From assembly GCA_038049695.1 (NCBI GenBank), contig CP142452.1, forward strand, positions 53,464,501 through 53,528,500: DNA of 64,000 nucleotides. The letters are read 5' to 3'. The position numbers and the translations under genes are program-made. This stretch comes from Cinnamomum chago. Its lineage: Eukaryota > Streptophyta > Magnoliopsida > Laurales > Lauraceae. Every line of letters starts with the position of its first letter. Position 1 is the stretch's first letter. The notes below the pieces were generated by a model, which worked only from the letters and a program-made list of their open reading frames with translations, did not search any database and was not told the DNA's origin. Of the stretch, positions 34,701 to 48,242 are shown in pieces.

Positions 34701-37700
34701 GTTTTCTCTTGGAGATTCCACCATCTTCTTGAGAAAAGAGATCTGATATACGGGTCATAGCGTGGAAGATCAAAAGGACCTGGAGACTCTTGTTTGATAC
34801 GTGAAAGTGTTTCATCATCAAAGAAAGACGCAAATTCTCCATTATAACACAACCGGGCTCCTAAGGTATAATCTACTTCCGTGCATGTTGTAGATTTTTA
34901 TGGATGCTTGTTGGCTGTTGTTCTATCTTCTAAATAGGTTTATTCACTGATCATGATGGTTGAGATTGAGGACATGGATCCTAGATTGGGTTCTATAGCC
35001 TTCTGGATACTTGATCCCTGAGTCAAGTGGGTCAAAAGTTTTGAAAACCTATCCACCAGGCCCACCTATTTCCAACAATAACAACAGCTGAAAAGTATGT
35101 TGATGAAATACACTCTATAATCCACTCTCTCCACCTTGTTCCAAACACAACTTTTCCCAACTATATAATCAACAAATTCTGAATAGTTTAACAGAATGTT
35201 GCCAAGTTATGCACAGCATATTCTCAACTATTCAGAATAGTTTAACATAATGTTGCTAAGTTATGCATGGCACACTCTCAGCACAGCCCGATCTCAGCAC
35301 AAAATTGGGAAGCAATGGAAATGATGGTAAACGGGCCCTTAGTTTCCTGACCCAGTGGATTTACTAGATTCGGCCAACTAATGGATTGAGCGGACCAAGA
35401 AACCTGGGAAGGCGGAGGTTTAACCAAGTGTGTCCAAAATATTTCTTAACAGAAATATATAAAAACTTGGGAGCAAAGAGACCTCAGTGCCCTCGCCTCC
35501 CACCTCATGAGAAACAACTGCTTTTGACTAGAAACTGCTATTATGCAGCTCCCACATTTGGAACGTTCCACCTTTCATCGTTTTCTCTCTTTTGCTTCCT
35601 TTATCAATTGCAGAGAAACCCACTCAGGAAGGAGGTGCCCATGCTTCTTGTTGCAAATGGAGGCCAAGACAATGGCTTTCGTTCTTTGCCATGAGCCATA
35701 ACTAGCAGCAGATTATTTCCTTACTTTATCGTATAACTATTAGGCCTAGATCGAAGGTTTGGCTACAGAAGGATTTCTCCTCCTGATGCCAGCCATGGGA
35801 ACCAAAAGGATTACATTTAGGTAGGAGGGAGACGGCAGGTGGTATATTGGCTAGAGAAGCGGGGATAGGAGGTTTGGGGTGGAGAAGAAACAGATGAGGA
35901 TGGAATGACGGAAAAAAAGAAAAAAATGGGGCTGAACCTTAACGTTCATATACTATTTTTATACTCTTTTAAGGAATAGATTGGATTAATATAGTAGAGC
36001 CTTAAGATATTCAAAAGTATAGCTCCTATAGAACCATACCACAGTATACAACCTGCATGGCATTTACGCTTTAGATACATACACTACCTTCAGTCGAATA
36101 ACCATCTAAATGCAGCACTTTTTTAATAAACTAAAGTTTTTTAAAATTATTATTTTAATAGGAACCAAGACTCAAAATTTTAATATTGGTTGCAACAATG
36201 AGCATTTAATATTGGATTTTTTTTAATATCATTCAGATGTTTTTTTACCACAATAATATTTTCCCCAACAACAGACGGGTAGCAGATTTTGGCCCAGCAA
36301 ATACAACTGTCAATACAAGTAATTCAAACCTTTACAATGAACACTGTCCTACTGTATGGTAATCGTCTACTTGAAACCTATGATACCCAGATACTTATAC
36401 ATACCCAGCATATCCGTGCCGGACAGATATGACATTCAAAACGGTACTTGATACTATACCGATACTTCTAGGGTACATGTTTAACATATCTTACTTACAA
36501 AGTCAATTATTTCTTTCAGTTCTTTTTCTTTTCTTACTTTTAAAAAAATGTTAGAAAGGAATGAAGTACTGACAAATTCATTAATATAAGCATGTTTCAA
36601 AAAATATTAGGACAGCAATATATCTTTATCCATATCCATGTCCTAGATTTCCAAAAGTGCAGCATAATATCCCCCATCCCCATATCCATATCACGTTTAA
36701 AGGTTAACGTCTATATAGCCAACCACCTATCAAATAAGACCCTCCATTTTGCAAGTTTGAGACAGGCTCATGAGTCATGAGTCTCATGACAAAGTATTGG
36801 CACATTTACAAAAAATCTATTTTTCAAATAAATGCAGTAAATTTAGATAAGACATCACATAAATTAAAAAATATGTTATCTAACAGTGTCATATGTTATA
36901 CTGTTAATACCCTTGTGAACATGAATCTGCCATCACTTCGTAAAATGACAGTCAAAACTGCAAGTTAGACATTACAGTCAAAACTTTCATAATTAACACA
37001 TTACAGCCAAAACTACTTTGCAGCATTCCTCTTATACTATCGCTATTTCCTCCTTTCTTTTAGAAATTTAATGATTCAATGGGTATTGAATGATTCAAAC
37101 ACATAAAACCAATGTATCGACTCTACCAAACCAACAACAGTATAGCTGCAACCATACGCAATATATTGTGTCAAGTGTGGAACTAACAAGTGACACTTTC
37201 TGAATATTTTTGGAAGGAGAAATAAGTTGATGCACTCATCACATATGCAACAGTGTAAAGCTTCAAACTAACTTCTGAATATTATTGAAAAGAGAAACAA
37301 GTTGATGCACTCAGCACATATCATTGTTCAAGAACATCCTTCTGAAGAGCTTCGCACTGTGAATGCCACCTGAACAATACTGCTAATAACAAATATAGGA
37401 AAGAAAATTTTTCCAGGAGGTCCTTAGTCTGGATCCTTAGAATCTTCCGTGAGACACAGACATACCTACTGCCTCACGAACTGGTCTATGTCCAAACTTG
37501 ATCCCAATCGGATTGGCTTTCACCTTTAAATAGAATCAATGAAACTCATGCACGCTTAAAACCTACGAAGGTTTGGACTCAAATAGCAGGAGATGATTCC
37601 CAACTGGACTGGTTTTTGCTTCCTCCTAGTTCATGAGGGTGGGCATGTCTTTAAGTGGTTTAATGCAACCATAGGAGGGCCCACAAAAAGATACCACACA

Positions 37701-40700
37701 ACACCCAATCAATCAAGTCAAACCAATAAAAAAGGTCAGTCTTTTTTCTTCTTTTTTGCTACATTAGGAACTCGAAAACACACTCACGTTCCATACCAGC
37801 TTTGGTACAAGTCGGAATTTGTTTAGTTAAAAAGGTTATAATATGAAAATCAACATCATCATCAAAGCCTTGTCCCAACTATGTTGGGGTCAGCTACACA
37901 AATTTTGTTTCTCTATTCCAATCTATCTTGAGCCAAATCTTCAGATAAGTTACACTTCTTTATATCTATTTTTACAATCTCCATCCACGACCTCTTTGGA
38001 CTACCCCTTCCCCTTGGTGGGCCATCAACCTTCATAACTAAGCTTTTCCTTACCGGTATCGTTGCCAACCTATGTTGGACATGCCCAAACCATCTCAAAC
38101 GGGTTTCTCTAATTTTATCCCCTAAATGCTCTCAAAAGTGCGCATTTCTAATTTTATCCCACCTAGGACAAAGGAAGTGATGCGATTCAGCAATAAGGGG
38201 CAGCTGGGCCAACGATACATTGGACAATTCAAGATCACAGGGCGCGTGAGCAATGGGAACGCTTATGAATTGGAATTACCGACATAGTTTGCCAGAGTCC
38301 ATAAGGTGTTTCATGTATCGATGATGAAGAAGTACAAGCCAGACCCGTCTCATGTGTTAGAGCTCGAGCCAATGGACTTACAGCCATATTTATCCTATGA
38401 GGAGAGACTCGTTGCAATTTTAGACACTATAGAAAGGGTGCTATGGAGGCGAACAATCCGACTAGCCAAGGTGCTATGGAACCATCACAATCAAAAGGAA
38501 TCTACTTAAGAGATCAAGGACGAGGTCCGAAAAAAGTACCCTCAACTTTTCGCCACAGGTATGTTTTAAATTTGGAGGACCAAATTTCCTAAGGAAGGGA
38601 GTATGTAATATCCTGCATCACGTGGGGCCTAGGTGGGAAACTGAGAATAATTAGTAATAGGATCAAGTGGGACCCTTAGACCATGACTGTTTTAAGAATA
38701 GTTCTTTTAAATCCTTAATGTATTAGAAGAAGGCCACATTAGTTAGTCTTAGGATGGGGAAAGACTTATACTTCAATTCCACCTAGTGGCTTGCGTATGA
38801 AGTGGTGGGACAAAACTCTATGTTCTATCTGTGGAGGACTCTAACTTCACCCATTAGACATGTATATAAGCAAACCATCGGCCCTGAGTGTAGCATTCAA
38901 TTCTCTTCCCCTTCTTGAGAGAAAATCTGAGATTAAAGAGGGCTTGTGGCTGGAATCCAGGATCTCGTGACGAAGACGAAGGCAATCGGCAGAGGGACGA
39001 TTAATGGATGTCCTACTCGCGCCCACATCACGAACGCAACGGTTGTCTATCGGATGTGAGTGGATTTTCCTTTACTTGGATTAAATCTTTTAATCAGATG
39101 AAGGATAATATGGTAGGAGTGTACATAGTAAGTGTATGTAACTATGAATTTTGTGTAGATATTGTTTTGGGGTCATGGAAATCTGGGTAGATGTAGTGAA
39201 CATTTGAAGTGTTCTTTCCACTAGTTTTATGGGAGCATTTGAATTCACCCTAAGCCTTTTTTTGTGTTGGTGATCCATGGATTATATTGTGGAATAGAAG
39301 AGTGAAACATAAGAGCAGGGGGTGGAATTGGATGGATAGACCATGATCTTTATGCTTCTACAGTCCGGTTAGGGCTATTTATTTATGGTTCTCGTTATTA
39401 CATTACTTGATTTTGGTTTTTTTTTTTTTTTTGGATCTTGTGTTCTCGTTTAATCTATGAATGCGTGAGATTTGTCAATCATGGATAAAGGTTGGGCAAT
39501 ATTATTTGACTTCATTTATATTTCTTGTTTGATTGGATTTGGTGTCTTCCCATAAGTAGTTGATAGTAGTGTTGTGATTATCATTCAGCAATTAGTATTT
39601 GTTCATTTGAAATTGCATCAGGCCTAATGCTGAACCCTGTTGTGATCATCATCATTATTTTGTGTTTTGATTGATTACATGACTTGCTCACAACCTCGTG
39701 GTTGAGGGACACTCGCATCTTCCAACTGTGCTACATTTCAAAATTTTATTATTCTCATTACTATCATTGATGGACCATTTATGATTTGTTTTTGTGTGGA
39801 TGCACATATGAGAGAGAGAGAGAGATATTTTCAAACTGCAACCTGTGTGGGTGCCAATAATGGTCTTGGTATGGAGCAGAGGTGTGCCAATAATGGTCCT
39901 CACTATTAGATCATCCTAATCCTTAATTATGGGCCTCAAAAGTTAAACAATTTTCAACCCTTGTGTGGGTCTTTTTTAGATGTGGAGAAAAATGAACAGA
40001 GTTGAACCATGGACAGTTTTCTCTCTTGCTATTGTTAACGTGAAAAAATTCTAGCAAAAATTTAGCCCCACCAAAATGAAAATCCTGGGTCCGCCACTGG
40101 TTGGAACAATTTTCTGATGCTTTCTTATTGTAGTCGAATAACATATAAATAGCCTGAGTGGAAACAGAATGCCTATCCTCAAGGCCCATGATTAATAATA
40201 AAGAAACTAAATAAATAACAACTAAAACAATCTAGACTCTAACTAACAGGAACGTTGCTTTATTTGTGGAAATCAGGTTGCTGGAAATCAGGAAATTAGG
40301 TAGCTGCTTGGACTTGGTCTTGCATGCATGCATTCTTTATGCCACGTCCTGGTACCTAGGATTCTTCCTAGGGGCTCTACTGGATCTTCGTGGTCCATCA
40401 TACACCTCTGTCAACTACAACCAAAACAATATCAACACAAAATTCATAGTTAGAGACACTTATTATGTACACTCCTACCATATTATCCTTCATCTGATTA
40501 AAACATCTAATCCAAGTAAAAAGGAAGATCCACTCACCTCTAATAGACAACCGTTGCATTCGCGATGTGAGGGCATGAGTAGAACATCCACTAATCATCC
40601 TGCTGCCGAGCCTTTGTCTTCGTCGCAAGAGCCTGGATTCCAGCCACAAGCCCTCTTTAATCTCAGATTTTCTATCAAGAATGAGAGGAGAAATGAATGC

Positions 40701-43700
40701 TACACTAAGGGGCCGATGGTTTGCTTATATACATGTAAAACGGGTGAAGTTAGAGTCCTTCACAAATAGAACATAGAGTTCTATCCCACCACATCATACG
40801 CAAGCACTAGGTGGAATTGAAGTATAAGTCTTTCCCCATCCTAAGACTAACTAACGTGGCCTTCTTCTAATACATTAAGGATTTAAAACAACTATTCTCA
40901 AAACAGTCAAGGTCTAAGGGTCCCACTAGACCCTATTACTAATTATTCCCAATTTCCCTAGGCCACACGTGATGCAGGATATTACAACATCCACCTCAAC
41001 ATTTTCATCTCCGCTACATCCATTTTGTGCATATGTTGCTTCTTGACTGGCCAGCTGCATAGGTTAGAGTTGGTCTAATCGTTGTCATGTAAATTTTCCC
41101 TTCAATCTTGTTGGTATTCGCTGATCACAACTCACTAAGCACTCCAGAAGCAAGTCTCTACTTCAACCATCCCGCTTTTATCCTACGTTCGACATCTTCA
41201 TCAATCTCTCCATCCTTACTAATTATAGAGCCAAGGTAGCAGAAAGAATCACTTTATGGTATCTCATGGTCTTCAATTCTCACAGCAGTTTCAGCTATTT
41301 GTATATGCCCACTGAGGTTACAATCCATATACTCTGTCTAAGCACGGCTTAATTTAAAGCCTTTGGATTCTAAAGCCTCCCACCATCTCTCGAGTTTTAC
41401 ATTCACATCATCTCTTGATTCATCCACCAACACAATATCATCTGCAAATAACATGCACTAAGGAATCTCTTCTTGAATACGAGTTGTTAACTCATCTGTA
41501 ATCAGTGCAAAGAGATAAGGGCTTAGGCCTGACCCCTGATGCAAACCTATTGTCACTGGGAACTCCCATGTCTCTCCATAAGTAATTTTCCCTCTCCTTG
41601 TTGCTCCATACATGTCCTTAATAATTTCAACATAACCTCTTGGAACATTCCTTTTATTTAAAACCCACCAAATTAAATCTCTAGGTACCTTGTCGTAGGC
41701 TTTTTCTATATCGATGAAGACCATATGCAGATTTTTCCTCTTTGCTCAATATTTTTTCCATTAATTGCCTAAGTGAGAAGAAGATAGCTTCCATCATTGA
41801 CCTCCCTAGCATAAAACCAAATTGATTTTCAAATGAACTCCGCCAGTTTTTTTATTCCGGATCCCAAGCCTGAGTAAAGGAGGAGGATTGCGTTACGTAG
41901 GTTGACACAACCAATTTAAAACTTTGTCATAACCCAAACATTAAAAAGGTTATTATATGAAAATAAGTTTCAGAAATAGAACAATCTCTAATAAACATCG
42001 GTAAAATGCACAACTTATCATCTAATTTTTTATCAGGAAAAAAATGATAAGATGAAAAAAAAATGACGTAGGACCAACCCATGATTTGTGGGTTGACCAG
42101 CCTTTGGGCCCAACCCATTCACCAGCCAATTCAGTTGTTTAGTTTAATTTTATTTGGAGTATTTATGTTTATGTTTTAAGTATAAGTAGATGTTCTAATC
42201 TTGACATTCGATGTGTTTAGAGAGTTGAGATTAGATCTAGGGTTAGTCCTTTTCATGTTTAAAGCATTGTAATGCCTCTTGGAAAAAAGACGAATTTTTT
42301 TATGAAAAAGTAAAGTTCTCCTTGAGATCTCTCCTGCGAAAGGACGGCACAAAGCCAACTATGCGAAAGGACGACACCTATATTCAGGTGTGAAGCGCTT
42401 TTCCCTACATCATCAACCTATGTCCCTGATAAGTGCTTAAATGTTTACAACTTAAACCCTAATATTTGACTCATCTTGTGCTAAGTTCATTGTTATTTTA
42501 TTTGTTTTTACATTGTCTTTTTTCTTTTTAATGAAAATGTCAAAAGAAGCCAAAAGAGAAGAATTTCAACAATTGATTAATGGAGAGATTCAAGTGTGAA
42601 TCCCAAGGGATGTACGGCCAGGTGGGCCCTCCCTATTCTTTTTAGGGATTTGAAATCTGAAATTAAGGTGGAGCCCTAGAAGGAAAGTGTTGGAGACTCA
42701 TAGCATAAACCAAAAAGGAAAGAGAACCAAAGAAGGAAAAGGAGAAATCAATCCAACCATGTGTTGCACGCCCAAAGGGGGTCCCATATCTATTGCAAAG
42801 ATTTGAAATTCAGAATTTGGAAATTCTTTCTCAAGTCCAAGTGGCACCCAAGCATAGAGAAGAAAAAGGAGAAAAAGAAGTTAGTTCCCAAGCAAAAGTC
42901 CAGCTAAGCTTAGAAGTCCAAGAAGGGGGTCCCACACTCCATGTTGCACGCACCATATGGGCCCACTCATGCTCAAAGATTCAGATTTAATCACTTGAAA
43001 ATAAATCTCAGATTTGTGGGTCCATGTGAGAAACTTTCAAGAAGCTACAAAGTGGGACCGGAATTAGAAAGTCTTGCACACCAAGCAAAGAAGACTTCTA
43101 TTCTCATCTAACTAGGAAAATTACTTCAAAAAGTAAGCAAGAGGATTAATCAAAAAAGGAAACAAAGCCTAAAAAGGAGGAAACTCTTTACTAAAGATTG
43201 CTTTGGCAAAAAGCATAAAAGGGGAGCAAGGGGATGGACGACCAGCACCCACAACCTGCCCTAGCAGCCGTACATGACCACTTTGAGGAGCTTTTTGGAG
43301 CGAGGAAAAAGCAATCAAGCTGCTGGGCCGTCCACTTCATCTTCATCATCTTCTAGAGTTTTTCTTATGACCATCTTTTCTATCTTATTTTCCATTACAA
43401 ACACGAGTAGCTAAACTTTTAGGGCTAGGGTGTAATTGAAACGCTAGCCTGATTTTATGTAGTCCCTTTTGGCATTCTTTAATTGAGATTTCAGTTTTGT
43501 TGGTTGAGTTTCTAAACCATTTTTTTTATTTGATGAGTTGTGTATATGTCATGCCAACCATGCCATGTTCAATTAAATTTAAGATTAGCTAACTTATCTT
43601 TGATTGATCTTGATGTTAAGCATCTAGGGTTTAGAACCATGAATAATCTAAGTATATGCCATGCTTAGACTCATGCATTTATCATTTCCATTGTTTTTAT

Positions 43701-46700
43701 GCATCATGCATGCATTGACTAGGACATATGCCATGCTTAGTTTTTGCAACTTGATGAACAATTCATGTAGTATGCCACTCATGAATTAGGTTTAGGGGAA
43801 TCATAATCTAGATACATATGCCATGCTCAAGGTTGATAAATGTCATCAATAATTCTGATTTTTTATTAAGGGATAATAAGAGACATGCATAAGGTAGGGT
43901 TAGGGGAGTAGATGAAACTCTAGTTCATTCATTCTCATTATTTTTAATCTACTAGTAGTTTTGTGTGTTAGGTTACTTTCCATGAAGCTTTAGATTTATT
44001 TTAATAGTTTAATTTACTGTTTTTAGTAATTTCATTCAACCAATCAGCATTCAATCACTTTTTCATCCATTTAATATTCTGAATTTTTAGTTATTTTTGA
44101 CATTGTTTTATCACGAGTCTTCGTGGGATCGACCTCGTACTTACAATTCATTACACTACATAGTGATCTTGTGCGCTTGCGAGTTTAAGTTGTATGCATA
44201 TTAAGTAGCTTATTTCTAGGTTACTTGGCGCAAACCAGTCCCGCATCACAAAAGAACATATAAAGGAAATCAGAATAGGAGCATAGACCAACAACAACAA
44301 AAGGGAAGTCAAAACAGTGTGAAAAGATACAATATTGAACATATAAATAATTCTCTATCCACTCCGCATTTTTGAAATCATCAGTAATCTGATAAAATGT
44401 GCAACTATAGTTGTGTTCATGTAGTGTTGACTGAGAAATCAAGAATCCAAGCAAATATGGAATAACAATGGATGAAAATAGACTACAGTCAATCTTGTGA
44501 GACAGCAAATAGGGTTGAATCGGTTGATGGAGAAGAAAAGAGCAGACGGACCTTCAAAGCTTTATCTTTGAGAACAGGTAACATATCTTTTGATGCTTCC
44601 TCGAGTGCAACCACAAACCTCTCATACCTAAAAAAGTTAATAAATAAGTTTATATATGCAAAAGGACCAGATTGAATTGGATTGACAAGTATTTCGCTAA
44701 TATATCAGAACAAGCAGCATGTGTCACAAATATTTCACTAATATATCAGAACATGCAACATATGCAATTTGACAACACAGGTTTCAACCATCAACATAGG
44801 AAGATGGAGTCATCCAATGCTCAAACAGAAGAACCAATTCAAAACTAAATCTACTACTTCTCTATGAGTGGTATTTGACATCAGCAAATCACCATATAGT
44901 TGCTTTTGTCCCTCTATAGTCCTATATTTCATCAAATTTCATTGTCCTTGTACCATTTATCTTAATAAGATAAAGTCAAGAACTGTTTTGTCAATTCGAT
45001 GTACAGGCAACTGTAGAAACTACAATATATTAGAAAAGCTACTTTTTATCTTTTCTATAATGATGTAAGACATGTCTGGATATCCCGTAGGAAACTAGAA
45101 AAGTTAAAGATTCATTTAAAAAGAACTGCCACATTATTTTATTTCATAATTGCTAATACTAACTCAAAAAACCATCCACCTTCAGTAGAAACTACCACCT
45201 CCATCTTCTACATTTCTGCTTACAGAAAACCATCTAGCTCCAGCGTCCAGAGACAAGTTTCAGACTGAACTCAACTAGAAGGCAAACTACAGAATGTTAA
45301 CCTTAACCAAATCATTCAGACAAGCACAGAAGTCCTACAGCAATACAAAGTGAATAATGAGAACAAACCAACAGAAAACTTAAGCAAATATGGGACAAAT
45401 CCATGCAACGCCGGTGTCCCAACTGTAGAATGCACATTGAACGGATAAGAGCATGTAGCAAAGAGAAAGATGCTCACTATTGCAACCTTGAGGATATGGG
45501 TTCAAGTCAAATCACATCGCCAATCAAAATAAAATGCAAACAGAACTTGAAGTAAGGCTTGGCATAAACTTGAGGAACACGATTAAGCATGCAGACCATA
45601 GTTGTTAATTTCGTTTCGGATACCATTTCGGTCTAGCCTTCAAATAGAAATATTTCGGTCATTTCGGAATTTCGGTGAAATATTTCGGAGTTCTATTTAT
45701 GAAAAATGAAAATATATAAAATATATACAATTAAAAGAAATATCCTCATAATAAAGATGGCACCAGGCTCAGCCTTAAGGCCTTTTATATAACCTGCCCC
45801 AAAGTAGGCCTTGTCCCAAAATAAACCCAACCAACTCAACCCAATACGCACCCCAGGCCAAGCCCAACTGTACCCAACTTGAGGCCCAACTGCTGTTTTC
45901 GTAGAATCCAGCTGTCCACCACATAGTCCCATCAAGTCAATTCCAAGACGCATCTCGATGCAAAAGAAAAAAAATAATGGAGAGGAGGCGTATCCCTTGA
46001 AACAGTGAGATCTTGTGGAGTTTTTGAGGAACGAGCCTTTGCAGAGGAAAAGATGGGGGTGGGGAGGAGAGAAGAAGCAGGGGAGGCGGATCGGCGCAGC
46101 ATGGCGTGGCAGGCGACGCAGTCGGGCAGGGTAGACGGCTCTCTTCTTCTTCCCATTCTTCCTCTCTTTTTTTTCTTTTTTTCTTTTTTCTTTTTACCCA
46201 TACTGCTAGGTTAGATTTTTTTCTGCAACAGGAAAACAAAGAAAAAAAAAGAAAATCTAGATTTCGGCCATCTCGGCCGAAATACATGCTTTTCGATTGA
46301 AATCTAGGATTTCGGCCGAGATAGGCCAAGATTTTGAACGAAAAGTTACATGCTGCATTTCATTTCAGCCAACTGACCGAAACGAAAAATATCGGCCTTT
46401 TTGGCCGAAACGGCACGAAATTGATAACTACGATGCAGACACATGGCTAAGCAAGATCGTATCGCAAATCATTCGATGGGTTAGATCAAATTGTATTCGT
46501 GAATCTTAAGATTCTTTATTTTTCTTGTAAGAATGTAGAAAGAAAAAAAAAAGTAGTTATACATAATCCATGTACAGCAGTTTCAACACAATGACAATTA
46601 AGGCTGATATAATCATATGAATAACATCATTAGCATAGATTAATATATTAGAAATGATATATGCATGAATAGTTAAATATGTTTAAGTAATCAATGTTAC

Positions 46701-48149
46701 TAGGAAAAATAACTGAGTGGCAGGATTTTTTTCCATTTAATCAAAAAAATAAAAAGAGAATCCAGTTCATCAATGTTATTACTTAAGTTAATTGTGTATC
46801 AAGAAAAAAAAAGGGGAAGAATGGAAGACAAAGCTCGGAAGTACAGTCAAAACACATCAGCCACAACTCACAACCCAATTCCTTATTTATTGCTAAAACC
46901 TCCAAAATAGCCAACAATCTTAAGACATTTCATTGATCAGTAGATAACCTCTTAAAGATAGAAACAGTAAGATTTAAACACCTAAAGAATTGCCATTAGT
47001 CAAGATAGAAGAGTAAAACACTTAATGTATTGCCATTAGTCCCTTTTAGGTTGACACAGTAAGAGAATTAAACACCTGAAGATAAAAACAATTATTAAAC
47101 TTAGCCATTCAGCTGTGGCTATTCCCACCTAGATGAAGTTCTTGAACCATAAGATTCAATAAAATAGTATTGAATCCTAAGATTCACACCAAAATTCTAA
47201 GATTCACACCTAAATCCTAAGATTCACTTGTAAATGGGATCAAGGATGTAAATCGGGCGTAGCGTTTTGGTACTTATCGGCGCTCACAACTGTAGCGGCG
47301 CTACGTAACAGGTGCTGCAGTTAAAAAACAAACAAACAGAAGAAGACAAGTCCCTACCCCTGTATATTCGTCCAACCAGGTATATTGAAGAAGAAAGAAA
47401 GAAAGAAACTGCTAGTGCAAGAACAAGAAAAAAAGAACAACCAAAGAAAGAAAGGAAAAACGAATAGCAGCTGCAAGAAGGAGACATACCTGGAGAGAAG
47501 GAGCACCGGCAGCGCTAGCAGCAGCCACCAACAGCCGCCACAGTAGCAGCAGCATTGAATCGCAGCACTCTCCCCTCCTTTTACTTTCCCTCCCTCCTTT
47601 TCCCTCTTTTCCTTTTCTACCTGTGTCTTCTAGATGCCTTTGTTCTGGCGAAACCAAAAGGACAGCGAATGCCCTAGTCAATTATGCCCTCCCATCTTTT
47701 TTAAAGGGTAACATATGGACCTCAATTTGGCCCACAGCCCACCTAATGGTAGATTCAAATAAAAAATTAAGTGGGCCCCAGCAAAAAGAAAAAGGCACAA
47801 CCTTAATTGGTGGTCTCCACATTAGGCCCAAGTATTAAAATAAAAGGTCACTCCCCAACCATATATTAGTTAATTGAAATTAAGGACTTGGCCAAACTTC
47901 ATTCTAATTAAAAATAGCACCTAATCAAAATTTCACTCTAACTGAAAATAGGCCCCAATCAAGATTTCACTCTAATTGGAAATAGGCCCCAACCAAATTT
48001 CACACCAATTGAAAATAGAGCCCCAGCAAAATCTCACATTAACAAGAAATATAGAGCCCAACCAAGTTTCACTCTAATAGGACATAGGACCTAGGAAAAA
48101 TTAACTATAATAGGAAATAAGGCCTAATCAAATTTCACTTTAACTGAAA

Positions 48150-48242
<93 letters not shown>

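Noticed and set aside
37593..37826. Plus-strand frame of 77 codons
   Set aside because: No recognised motif, start context or homology; likely chance in intron sequence.
40083..40098. Complete hAT element with CAGTGGCGGACCC end
   Set aside because: Only one terminus is visible; no partner end or 8-bp duplication.
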